A program made the translations under genes and the position numbers. 64,000 bases of DNA from Hygrocybe punicea (lineage: Eukaryota; Basidiomycota; Agaricomycetes; Agaricales; Hygrophoraceae): positions 5,342,891-5,406,890 of the forward strand of contig OY744461.1 in the NCBI GenBank assembly GCA_963556145.1, read 5' to 3'. The notes beneath the pieces are model-generated. The model was not told the DNA's origin. It did no database searches and worked only from the letters and a program-made list of their open reading frames with translations. Within the stretch, counting starts at the first letter, position 1. Each line of letters opens with the position of its first letter. This document shows, piece by piece, positions 11,348 to 21,552 of the stretch.

Positions 11348-12241
11348 CAACCATGGCATCATTTGAGGGAACAAATGAGGATTATTGTAGATGGATTGTG
11401 GATCACTCTCATGTCCAATTGCCAGAATTTTTTTATTATCCATCAAATGTTTTAAAGCAATGGCTTTTATAGCTTTTATACTTTTGGTAGAGTACTCTTC
11501 TCCAGTCAGACCATGAACTACAAATGGACACATGCCAGTCTCAGTGCCTTCTTCCTCTTCCATGTCATTAACAGCAGTGGGTTCTGGGTTTTTGTTGACA
11601 AAGGATTGTCTGTACTCTACCACAACTGGTATGTCACTCTCAGGATATTGCTGCAAGTTTCCATCTGAAATCTCCAAGTCAAAATAGTCACAATGATTCA
11701 GTTTTAACCAGTTCAAAGCAGTGGCAACTTTGTTTCTCCTAACAAGCAATGGTGTTCTCTCAAAATCAGACTTGGTAGGCTTACATGGTCCTGTATAGAT
11801 GAATGCAAGTACTTCATCCAACTCATCAACAGGTGGGGGTAAAATGTCATAAATCTTTGGAGTTGGATTGGCAAATGTAATAGCATTGGCTCTCATCTTA
11901 TGCATTCCTGAAGAAACTCTCACAATGCATCTATTGTGTCTCACTCTAGCAATTAACAGTTGCTCTGCATAAGACAAGTTATTCAATTCATTAGGAATTT
12001 GTCCAAGCCATAAACCATTTGCCAGAGACATAGCTGGGCATTTTCCTTTGATCAAAGACTTGCAACACTTCTTGCAAATGCCATGGAGATCTTCAATTAT
12101 TATAGGGCTATCTGAAGATTCAATTGGATCATTCATTGAGAAGCGCTCTGTTTGAGTCATACCAGATGGTTTCAAACAACTTAAATTATGAGTTCTTCCA
12201 TTTATGGAAAACTCGTTCTTATAAACCCGGTTTTCAGCCAT
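11309..12241 (-). pseudogene. Spacer: fragment of a second Helitron (DUF6570-like and start of Rep)
   Basis: The 310-residue frame spans the unique spacer and reads into hairpin sequence at both ends, so only about 11348-12185 is Helitron-derived. It matches the DUF6570-like segment and the first residues of the Rep region up to FPQMMPWL, but with many substitutions. It belongs to a different Helitron subfamily. Where the arm copies have a TAA stop it retains Glu (QYPES). Both ends are abrupt, consistent with a captured piece. Confidence 0.75.
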
Positions 12242-12792
12242 TGAGGTGATTTATTCATCTCAGGGACTGAGGGAAAAATGTGTCCAAATATAGAAACTGA
12301 GTTCAAAATCCCTGTTGACTGGTTTCATTCTGTAATTCGGAGCCTTTATTCACTTTCACACATCATGGATTCTCATGAAAATAGACAAGGAGTATGTGAT
12401 TGACACTGTCCTGCTGGAAAAAAATTATGGAGTGGATATGGTATAATTTGGGCTATCTGTGAGCTATTTTGTGCAAGGGAAATGAGTATAGATTCAATAA
12501 CTAGTGTAATACTGCAATGTAAAATGTGGTAATTTCTAGCCATATTCTATGGCATGTATGGTACACTTTTGTCCACATAAGGCACCTGGGGAACATCATA
12601 TCTGAGTCTCTAGAATGCAAACAAGTGAGGGTGGTCCGGAGTTGTGGCTGAAATTCAAGCGGAGTCCAAAATTAACAGGAGAGCTTTCAAGCTCAGTTAA
12701 GTGCAAAACCTTCTGTGGCTCAACAGCAAGATTGTCGGGCAGTGGTGTACACCAAGGTAAGTACATAGTTTATTTTCTTGGTCTGGTACTGA
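12186..12792. repeat. Module C ending in terminal hairpin (right arm)
   Basis: Mirror of 10741-11347. The hairpin is at 12188-12216. Compared with the left copy there are many substitutions around 12600-12680, for example in the stretch after GAGCTTGAAAGCTCTCCTGT on the complementary strand. This copy has therefore not been homogenised with its partner. Confidence 0.75.
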
Positions 12793-13455
12793 TGTCTGCA
12801 CCCCCTGCACCTCATCTGTGCTGAAAACGAGGGGTTGGGGGGTCTCAGGACCATGCACTCCCATCATTTGCCCAACCACTGCCCCCTCCTTTGGTCCACC
12901 ACCAGGACACACCACCCTGCTCTATGTTCGACCACCCACAGCTCGTGTACACCCCCCGGCCTTCGTTTGCATTGAAAATGAGCAGGCAGGGGGTCTCAAG
13001 CCCTCACGTTCATGCTGTCTGCCCCAGCACCACCTCCGCCCTGGTTTGAACCACCAGGACACCCATCCCACCCCATTTGTGTCCACCCCTGGATCGTGTA
13101 TGCCCCCTGCAACCCATTTCCGTTGAAACTGAAGGGTCTGGAGGTCTCAGAGCCTCGCGCGCCTGCCATCTGTCCAACCCACCCCACCCCCATTTTTTTA
13201 ACATCCACAGCACCCCCTTCCCACCTGTTTTCGACCACCCCCGACTTGAATAGACCCCCGACTTGAATAGACCCCCGACTTGAATAGACCCCCTGTGTCC
13301 TCCCCGCACCTCATTGCGGTTGAAAACCAGAGGTTGGGGGGTCTCAGGATGTTGCGCTCCTGCCATCTGTCCAACCACCAGAATCAGCCTGTTTGTGCCC
13401 ATCAGGCCACCCCACCCAGCTGGTTTTCGACCACCCCCAGCTTATGTATATAGCG
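12793..13455. repeat. C-rich minisatellite, ~150-bp unit (right arm)
   Basis: Mirror of the 10080-10740 array. Near 13250-13290 a short unit reading GACTTGAATAGACCCCC is present three times, where the left arm has it once. This adds about 35 bp and shows independent slippage in the arms. Confidence 0.8.
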
Positions 13456-13595
13456 GCCCCGGCCCAGCCTCTCTTTTTCAAGACCTGCCAGCATAAACCA
13501 TTTGGTAACATTTAGAACGAATCAATTTAATTTAATTTAATTAATTAATTTGATAATAATAATGATATTGCTAGATATGTCCATGTTTGGATGTG

Positions 13596-13650
13596 AAAGT
13601 GGCAAGCAAGAGATCGCCTCAATGCCTGAGGCGATTTTGCTAACCACTTT
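13596..13650. repeat. Module B hairpin, 55 nt (right arm)
   Basis: Mirror of 9918-9972 with the same stem order. The outer stem reads AAAGTGG and CCACTTT. The inner stem pairs ATCGCCTCA and TGAGGCGAT. AT-rich sequence with TTAATTAATT lies just before it. Confidence 0.7.
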
Positions 13651-13732
13651 CTGCTTATTCAGCAGATGGTTGCTTCAACATCCCCACCATGACAACTTCA
13701 GTAGCTTCAGTATTCACGATATGGTGAGACAG

Positions 13733-13878
13733 TGACACATTCATTTGTTGTAATAAAGTCCCGTTTTATGTCATTTCCGCCGCTGTTGCTAACGTTGATT
13801 TTACAAGCCATGAGAACTGATTTTTCTAAGCCGTGTGAAATATTTTGTAACTGTGGGAAAATAAAAATGATAGTCCAA
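13733..13878. repeat. Recurrent module A (right arm)
   Basis: Mirror of 9668-9815, with scattered substitutions. It ends before the minisatellite at 13883. No coding function is seen. Confidence 0.55.
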
Positions 13879-13882
13879 TGTG

Positions 13883-14500
13883 AAAGCAATCCCATCCCCA
13901 TTTCATCATCCACCAAGACAGCCCGGTACTACCGCCGCGTTTTCAACCTCCGTCCCCGTTTTTCAACCACCAGGATGCCCCACCCCGCCGCGTTTTCGAC
14001 CACCCCCGGCCAGTCTACACCCCCCGCAGCTCGTTCGCATTGAAAACGAGCAACCGGGGGGTCTCAAAACCTCGCGATCCAGCTGTCTGCCCAACCACCA
14101 CGAAGCCCCCGTTTTCCACAACCAGGACGGCCCTTCCCGTCCCGTTTTCGACCATCCCTGGCCAGTGTACACCCCCCGCACGTCGTTCGCGTCGAAAACG
14201 AGGGGTCGGGGGGTCCCAGGCCCTCGCATTCCGCCTGTCTGCCCAACCAGCAACCCCCCCTCTTTTCATCCCCCGGGACGCCCCACCCCATCCGGTTTTC
14301 GATCCCCCTTTGCTAGTGTACACCCCCCGCACCTCTTTCGAGTTGAATATGAGGGGTCGGGGGGTCTCAGGCCCTCGCATTCCGGCGTCTGCCCAACCAC
14401 CCCCCCCGTTTTCATCCACCAGGACACCCCGGCCCACACCCCTGGGTCATCTACATCCCCGTACCATGTTTCTGTTGAAAGCGTGAAGTTGGGGGTGTCA
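13883..14500. repeat. C-rich minisatellite, ~151-bp unit, about 4 copies (right arm)
   Basis: Mirror of 8690-9650 but 367 bp shorter, so about two to two and a half units have been gained or lost since the arms formed. This shift accounts for the change of pairing sum from 23166 to 23533. Long frames on both strands here are repeat shadows. Confidence 0.9.
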
Positions 14501-14604
14501 GGCTCTTCAGTGTTTGACTAGTATATTTACTTATATTTAATTATTAAATAGAAATTAAATATTATATAATCAATTTCCAAATTTATCTGTGAAATCTAAA
14601 TACT

Positions 14605-14847
14605 ATGCTTGTGACACATCATCTGCTAGTGTATAACATGCTATTCTACTGCATTGTGTTTCTACTGCTCCTGCTGTTCCCCATTCCCTCTGGTCCTCAT
14701 GTCTGTTTTACGGTTCCTTCCTTGTTGTCAGTGACACATTCTGACCATTCATTTAACTTGTGTTGCATGACAGGCCGATGCCAATGCCAATGCATCATTG
14801 CGTATGTGATTTCTTCACAAAGACGGGTTGGTTTATCTGACCATTGA
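14605..14847 (+). CDS. Small hydrophobic reading frame upstream of the Helitron (right arm)
   Basis: An 80-residue frame with a Leu/Phe/Val-rich start (LLVYNMLFYCIVFLLLLLFP). Its stop codon overlaps the start of the 740-residue frame (ATGA overlap). It is identical to the left-arm copy. Possibly the true start of the Helitron polyprotein after an undetected frameshift or intron; possibly chance. Confidence 0.25.
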   Translation: MLVTHHLLVYNMLFYCIVFLLLLLFPIPSGPHVCFTVPSLLSVTHSDHSFNLCCMTGRCQCQCIIAYVISSQRRVGLSDH

Positions 14848-17066
14848 TTAAAGCACCAGAAATCTCTGGTGGCCTTGTTTACATGGTACACGGCTCGGTG
14901 TTACATTATCATCCTGACACACCCCAGGATGTGGTGTTCGCTTATCGTTCTGTTTATGCACCGCAGAGGTTGAGTTTCAGGACACAAATATCTTTTTATT
15001 GTCTTGCTCATGTGTCCCATGACAGGGTGTTATATTATCGTCCTGATACACCCCAGGATAGGACACCAATATCTATTTATCGTCTTGCTGTGTCCCAAGA
15101 CAGGGTGTTATACTATCGTCCTGATGCACCCCAGGATAGGACACTCATATCTATTTATCGTCTTGCTGTGTCCCAAGACAGGGTGTTATACTATCGTCCT
15201 GATGCACCCCAGGATAGGACACCAATATCTATTTATCGTCTTGCTGTGTCCCTGTTATTCTATCATCCTGACACATCCCAGGATATGGTGCTTGATTACC
15301 ATTCTGTTTATGCACCACAGAACTTGAGTTTAAGGACACAAATATCATCTTATCGTCTTGTTCATCTGTCCCAAGACTGGGTGTTATATCATCCTGACAC
15401 ACCCCAGGATAGAACACAAATATCTTCTGATCATCTTATTCATCTGACCCAAGATTGGGTGTTATATTATCGTCCTGATACACCCCAGGATAGGACACAA
15501 ATATCGTCTTATTGTCTTATTAATCTGTCCCAAGTCAGGGCATTATACTACTGTTATCATACACCCCAGGATATGGTGCTTTTTTATCATTCTGTTTATG
15601 CACCGCAGAACCTGCATTCAAGGACACAAATATCTCCTTATCATCTTGCTCATGTGTTCCAACACAGGCTACTAGATTATCAACCTGATGCACTCCAGGA
15701 TATGGTGTTTTTCTATCATTCTATTGATGCACTACAGAAATTGATTTCAAGGACACAGACAATATGTGATTATTTTGCTCATCATGTGCCCCAAAAGAGA
15801 GTATTAAACAATAGTGGAGAACACCATTCTTCTCATATCATCTCACGTATAACAGAAGAAACCGTACAATGTCTTCCCAACATAGATCACCTTGGTTCAC
15901 ACCATTGGATTTCAAAGTCCCACAAAGAACTACCGTTTATTATTGAATTCTATGTACGACTTCTTTTATATGTCAATGCATCCATGCATAACTTAGTATT
16001 TGTATATGAAATACTTCTCAGGAAGTGTCAAAGAATACATCTAAAGCTGCTACAAAACATGTATGCTGCACATGACTTTGCAGTATATATACAAAAATAT
16101 CAAACATCAATGATATATAGTTTAATTTTTATCTTTCAAGTATTTCTGGTATATTATTCACAATATTTTATGGGTCTTAATTTCATATGTGCCACTGCTT
16201 TAAAACATGAATCTGTGTCAGATAATAAATATTGCTCTAATGATGATACCAAGAAGAACAATACAAATATGCATAATATTGTTGGTGGTGGATCAAAGTT
16301 GTTCATATTTAATGAGCTGTCTCCTTATTTATCAAATTCCATAAGATATCCTACTAATGTGAAATTCAAATTCAGAGAATATATAAAACAATCAGATACA
16401 AGAAGTGATATGTTAAATACATTAACATGTTTTATCCCATGGAATGTGTTATTACCACAATTGACAACAGAGCAACTAAAGTCCATTGCAGGAGCTCATA
16501 ATATTGTCACATATGCTAGATCTCATAAGACAGATATTCAAACTTCAATCAAGAGCCATATATGTGTGAATTGTGCTCAATATCTATCTGTATTTGATGT
16601 CATAGATATTGAAGTTTTACATAAGGAATCAAAGGCGTCTAATGCAAGAGCAGTGAAACGATATCAAAGCCAAAATATAGAATACAAAGTAAAAAATTTG
16701 AAATCAGTAACAAGATATCAACAGACAAAAGGTATAGAATATAAATTAAATCATGCCAAGTCAGAACAAAAATACAAAAATAAAAATAAAAACATGTTTC
16801 CACCTCTACCTCTCACAGCTACTCTACAACATACAATTATAGCTAATGCATGTCAAGATATGTCACCTGATCAGGTATCAGAATCAGGATGTGCTATATG
16901 TGGTCAATTGACTCCAATTAAATATTTATTAAAACTCTCGAATGTCAACATAGACTTGAAAATATTGATAAACCCAGGTGTGACACAAAAAGAGCGATTG
17001 ACTGCTGAAGATCCTATTAAAGGCTTCAGCTGCACAGTATGTGCACAAGTTGCCATAAATCTTTGA
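14844..17066 (+). pseudogene. Helitron N-terminal protein with tandem repeats (right arm)
   Basis: The frame is 740 residues. Residues 15 to about 290 are tandem repeats, a short form of about 27-29 residues and a long form of about 49, built on RPDTPQD and YAPQ cores. Length changes between copies are multiples of three, so the frame is kept across about ten copies. A hydrophobic middle (IYSLIFIFQVFLVYY) follows, then a region homologous to the 24099-25859 protein (LTTEQLKSIAGAHNI), then Cys pairs ICVNC, GCAIC and CTVC that look like zinc ligands. The frame is lost at about 17040, where the next segment begins in another frame. Function is unknown; it is the accessory N-terminus of a fungal Helitron. 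Confidence 0.6.
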
Positions 17067-17479
17067 CAAAAAATAAGATTCCTCTGTTGTCATTAGCAAA
17101 TGGAAAATGGTTAGGAGATGTTCCAGTACAGTTGACAGATTTATCATTTGCAGAACAGTTGCTGGTTGCAAGAGTGCGACACAATCGTTGTATTGTAAGA
17201 GTATCTTCAGGAATGCATAAAATGAGAGCGAATGCAATCACCTTTGCTAATCCTATTCCTAAAGTGTATGATATTCTACCTCCACCCATTGAAGACTTGG
17301 ATGAAGTTCTGGCATTTATTTATACAGGGCCATGTAAGCCCACTATATCAGACTTTGAGAGAACACCTCTTCTTGTAAGAAGAAACAAGGTTAAAGCTGC
17401 ATTGGAATGGTTGAAGTTGAATCATTGTGATTATTATGATCTGGAGATATCACAACGAAATCTTGATCAGTATCCATAA
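17039..17479 (+). pseudogene. Helitron-associated DUF6570-like segment (right arm)
   Basis: Starts in a new frame 28 bp before the previous frame ends; the CTSCHKSL stretch continues the Cys pair of the upstream frame, so this is a frameshift. The core is RVRHNRCIVRVSSGMHKMRA, followed by an FIYTGPCKPT segment. It stops at TAA 17477-17479; reading past the stop continues directly in frame into the Rep part, with VVVDYHQSF matching the spacer's VVVEYRQSF. The stop is therefore a nonsense mutation in a longer protein. Confidence 0.75.
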
Positions 17480-17608
17480 AATGGTCCTCCAGTTGTTGTA
17501 GATTATCATCAATCATTTACAAATAAAAATCCAGAGTCAACAGCTGTTAATGACATTGAAGAGGAAGATGGTGTTGAATCAGGAAAATGTCTATTTGTTG
17601 TTCATGGT

Positions 17609-19150
17609 TTGACAGGTGAAGAATATTCCAACAAAAGTGCCAAAGCTCTCAAGGCCATTGCATTAAAGCATTTGACTTCAAATGAAAAAGTTCTAGCGAT
17701 AGGTCATGCAGCACATCCTGAATCTATTTATGGTAATCCACAGTTATTTCCTCAAATGATGCCCTGGTTGTTTCCATATGGACTCGGTGGAATTGGCAAT
17801 GCCTATCAGCAGGGAGAATTATCAGATATTAGACACAAAAGACATTTGCTTGTGTATTATGACAAAAGATTTCAAAAAGATCCATATTTTCCATTGATTG
17901 CATTCAATCACGAACAGATAAAACAATGCACTACAGCAGGATATTTATTAGCGGAAAAGTCAAAATTCCAGGAGATTTCTAACAGGTTGTTAGATGTCAA
18001 CATTCATACACTAGCAGACATTTCTAAAAGAATGGAAAATGGTGATAAAGTAATACCAGAAACAGATGAGGAAAAATTGTGTTTTAAACTCATTAATGAT
18101 ATTGATCATGTTGGAGGTGGTGTAAAAGGATCTGTCACCAGCAAAAAATATATGCGCAATGAAATTTGGTCTTTAATTTCATTTGTTGGTGCACCCTCTT
18201 GGTTTATTACATTTGCTCCTGCCGACAACAAACATCCAATCTCATTATATTTTGCAGACACCAAAGAAACATTCAATCCTGTTCTAAGAGATTATAATGA
18301 AAGATATCGATTAATTGCCCACAATCCAGTGGCTGGTGCAAGATTTTTTCATTTTATGACTCAACTCTTCATTAAACATATACTTGGAGTTGGAGAAAAT
18401 CATCCAGGAATCTATGGCAATACAGAAGCATATTATGGAACAGTTGAACAACAAGGACGGTTGACATTGCATATGCATATGCTCTTATGGCTTAAAGGAG
18501 TATTATCACCACAACAAATCAGAGACAGAATTATGGATCCAAATTCTGATTTTCAACAAAGATTGGTGGAGTATCTTGAGAGTGTGCATATTGGAGAGTT
18601 TCTCACTGGATCCATGGCTGATGTAAAAGCCAACATTGAAGAAAACAGTCAATCTAAGGATTATCAGGATCCTACTCAGACATTACCGGACGCACCTCCA
18701 CCAATGTGCAATAAGTCAAATCATGTTTGTAATGATCATTGTTCTAACAAGTCACAACTTAATTTGTGGTGGGATAAATTTTCAAGTATAGTTGATGACT
18801 TGATTATGCGTTCTAATATACATAATTGTGGTAGAAATCAGTCAAGTAGCGAGAAGGCCAACAAAAAAGATAGACCGACGTGTATGAACAAGCATGGGAA
18901 ATGCAAAGCCAGATTTCCAAGACAAACCTTTGAACAGACTGAAGTTAATCCTAAATCAGGAGCTTTGAACATGAAAAAAGGCGAAGCTTGGATTCATACA
19001 TTGACACCATGCATAACATATCTTCTCCGGTGCAACTCAGATGTGACCAGTCTTCTCTCAGGTACTGCTATCAAGGCTATAGTGGCATATGTCACTGATT
19101 ATATTACAAAACCTGGTCTGAAAACATACACTATCTTTGACTCTATTTGA
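17609..19150 (+). pseudogene. Helitron Rep (HUH) endonuclease (right arm)
   Basis: This part is the rolling-circle relaxase that nicks and joins single-stranded DNA during Helitron transposition. In the 513-residue frame the HUH motif LHMHMLLW places its histidines at residues 288 and 290. The catalytic tyrosine motif YVTDY spans residues 494-498, followed by ITKPG. The frame is open back to 17480. It ends at TGA 19148-19150, but in-frame coding resumes at once (SVFTKNSEML), so the stop is a lesion, possibly CGA to TGA. A Cys/His cluster (CNKSNHVCNDHC) lies between HUH and Tyr. Confidence 0.9.
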
Positions 19151-19174
19151 AGTGTTTTCACTAAAAATTCTGAA

Positions 19175-20161
19175 ATGCTGGGAGGATCCATGATACAAAA
19201 AGACAAAGCTAGACGTTTGATAACACAGATAATCAATTCATTGACATCAAAGATGGAAATAGGTGGTCCAATGGCATCTTTGTATCTGCTAGGTAATCCA
19301 GATCACTATACAAGCCACAAGTTTGTAACAGTGTATTGGAAAAGTTATGTGAGAGAAACAATGAAGGTGTTCAAATCTGACCAGGATACTGCTGAAAACA
19401 GTGAGACAGACAAGGTTCTCTTGCAAAAAAACCAAAATCAATATGTTGGCTTTACAGCAGTCCATGATTACATGTATAGACCAGATACCTATAATGTTAC
19501 ATGCCTATATGAATGGATACAAATGGCAAGACGAGTAAAAATACCTACTCCAACACAGAAAAATCATAATGCTCAAAATAGTGATGATGAGCTGGACTTG
19601 ATTGATTCAAATGCAAAAAATCTACAATATGAAGTAACAGCTGAATATGATCTCCATTCATCAGGCAATATTGATGATGATGAGCTCAATTTGGGAAACA
19701 ATGAGAATAGAGTTGACAGTTCCAATGAAAATAGTGATTACAGTGGTAGTGATGAAAGCAACACTGATTCAAGTGAGTCTATTATTGCTGATGAAGATGG
19801 AAATGACATTGGTAAAGAGGACAGTGATAATGCCAGCATTATTGATGCAGACAATAAACAGCCTCATAAGTTTTTTTTGTCAGCTCATCCATTACATGAA
19901 ACACACTGGATAGAATATCATTCATCATATAAAAAAGTTGTGCCTAACTTTGTTGGAGGCTCACTTCCAAGAAGAGATCGAGGAGATAGAGAATATTACT
20001 GTGCCACCATGCTTACTTTATTCAAGCCCTGGAGAACAGGCCAAGATCTTAAGAATAACAATGAGTCGTGGGATGAGGCATTCACAGACTATAAATTTAC
20101 ATCACGACAAAGCCAAATAATGGATCATTTTAATATTAGATATGAATGCAATGATGATTGA
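19175..20161 (+). pseudogene. Helitron Rep-helicase linker, acidic region (right arm)
   Basis: In-frame continuation of the Rep frame after the TGA at 19148. Residues 1 to about 120 look structured and resemble the segment after the catalytic tyrosines. Residues 130 to about 230 are acidic and low complexity (SDDELDL, DESNTDSSES). It ends at TGA 20159-20161 and coding continues in frame (DDYSAQLKKGDAT) into the helicase. Confidence 0.75.
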
Positions 20162-20221
20162 GATGATTATTCAGCTCAGCTCAAAAAGGGTGATGCTACA
20201 GCTGGTATACTTCATTCTTGG

Positions 20222-21540
20222 ATGACATCAGAAGAAATGGATAACATGGATGATATCAATGAGAATGGTCATGGTGATGATTTTGGTGATAATGAAGGAA
20301 TTGATAATGAGGATTATGGATTGAATAAATACTCTGCCCTTGGTTCAAAGGGACGGTTAATCAAAGCCCAAATGGATGCCACTGAAGATAGTGTAAGGAA
20401 TGCGGGCTGGCTAGATATCAGTCCTGATGGCATTAATACAATTGATACCGCTCCACTCACACCTCAAATCATACAGCCTGGTGGTAAATGGAAAACAGCT
20501 GTTCAAGATAAAAGACAAGAAATCATTGCTGATAGAAATGCACGTGTTGCTGATGCTGAACAAATCAGAAAAACTCATGCATCTGAAAATGACGTGAAAG
20601 TTGTTGACCAATCATATTTAAAACATGATTTCCAAGCAAAGATGCAAGCTGTTCAGGAATTGATAGATGGCACAGTTACTCTTTTCAAATTAAATACTGA
20701 ACAACAAAGAGCATTTAGAATTGTTGCTAATCACACTGCAACTCTAAATTCAGATCAGCTAAAAATATATCTGGGAGGTATGGGTGGAACTGGCAAAAGT
20801 CAAGTGATCAAAGCACTCAAGCATTTATTTAAACAAAGACATGAATTACATCGTCTTGTTATACTGGGTCCAACTGGAACATCAGCAGCATTACTGGGTG
20901 GCTCAACTTATCACTCATTCCTAGGCATTCACATGAATAATGATACCGGTAATCAAAGTGTAACAATTGCTCAAGTGAGAGCAAGGCTAGAGGGAATTGA
21001 TTATATTTTCATAGATGAAGTATCTATGTTGGCATGCCATGAATTATACAAAATCAGCTCACAGCTTGCCAAAGCTCTGAATGTATTTGATGTGCCATTT
21101 GGAGGCATTAATATTATTTTTGCTGGAGATTTTGCACAACTGCCACCTGTTGGAGGTGCATCTTTGTATAGTGGTTCAGTAGGAACACAAATAGATTCTG
21201 GCCTGAAGCCACCTTATCAAGAAGCAGCTATTGGCAAAGCACTCTGGCATCAGATCACAACAGTTGTCATTTTGAGAGAAAATATGTGTCAAAAGACACA
21301 AACACCTGATGATGCATCATTGCAAACAACTTTAGTGAACATGCGATATGGTGCATGCACCCCTGAAGACATCAGATTTCTGAGAAAGAGAATTGCTGGC
21401 AAACGCTCAGATCAGCCAAATGTTGCTGCAAAAAACTTCAGAAATGTTGCTATCATCTGTGGGGTGCACTCTCAAAAAGACAGAATCAATCAGCTTGGAT
21501 GTGAGCGTTTTGCAGAGGATACAAATCAAAAGTTGACCCA
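20222..21540 (+). pseudogene. Helitron PIF1-like helicase, N-terminal part (right arm)
   Basis: A 5'-3' DNA helicase that would unwind donor DNA. Walker A GGTGKS lies at residues 188-193 and Walker B FIDEVS has its DE at 265-266. A later helicase box carries AGDFAQLPPVGG. The open frame runs to 21742, but from about 21540 it is out of frame: the right arm has two extra bases (CT) in TTCTCTACTC compared with the left arm. True coding switches to the frame starting at 21553. Confidence 0.9.
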
Positions 21541-21552
21541 CTTCTCTACTCT

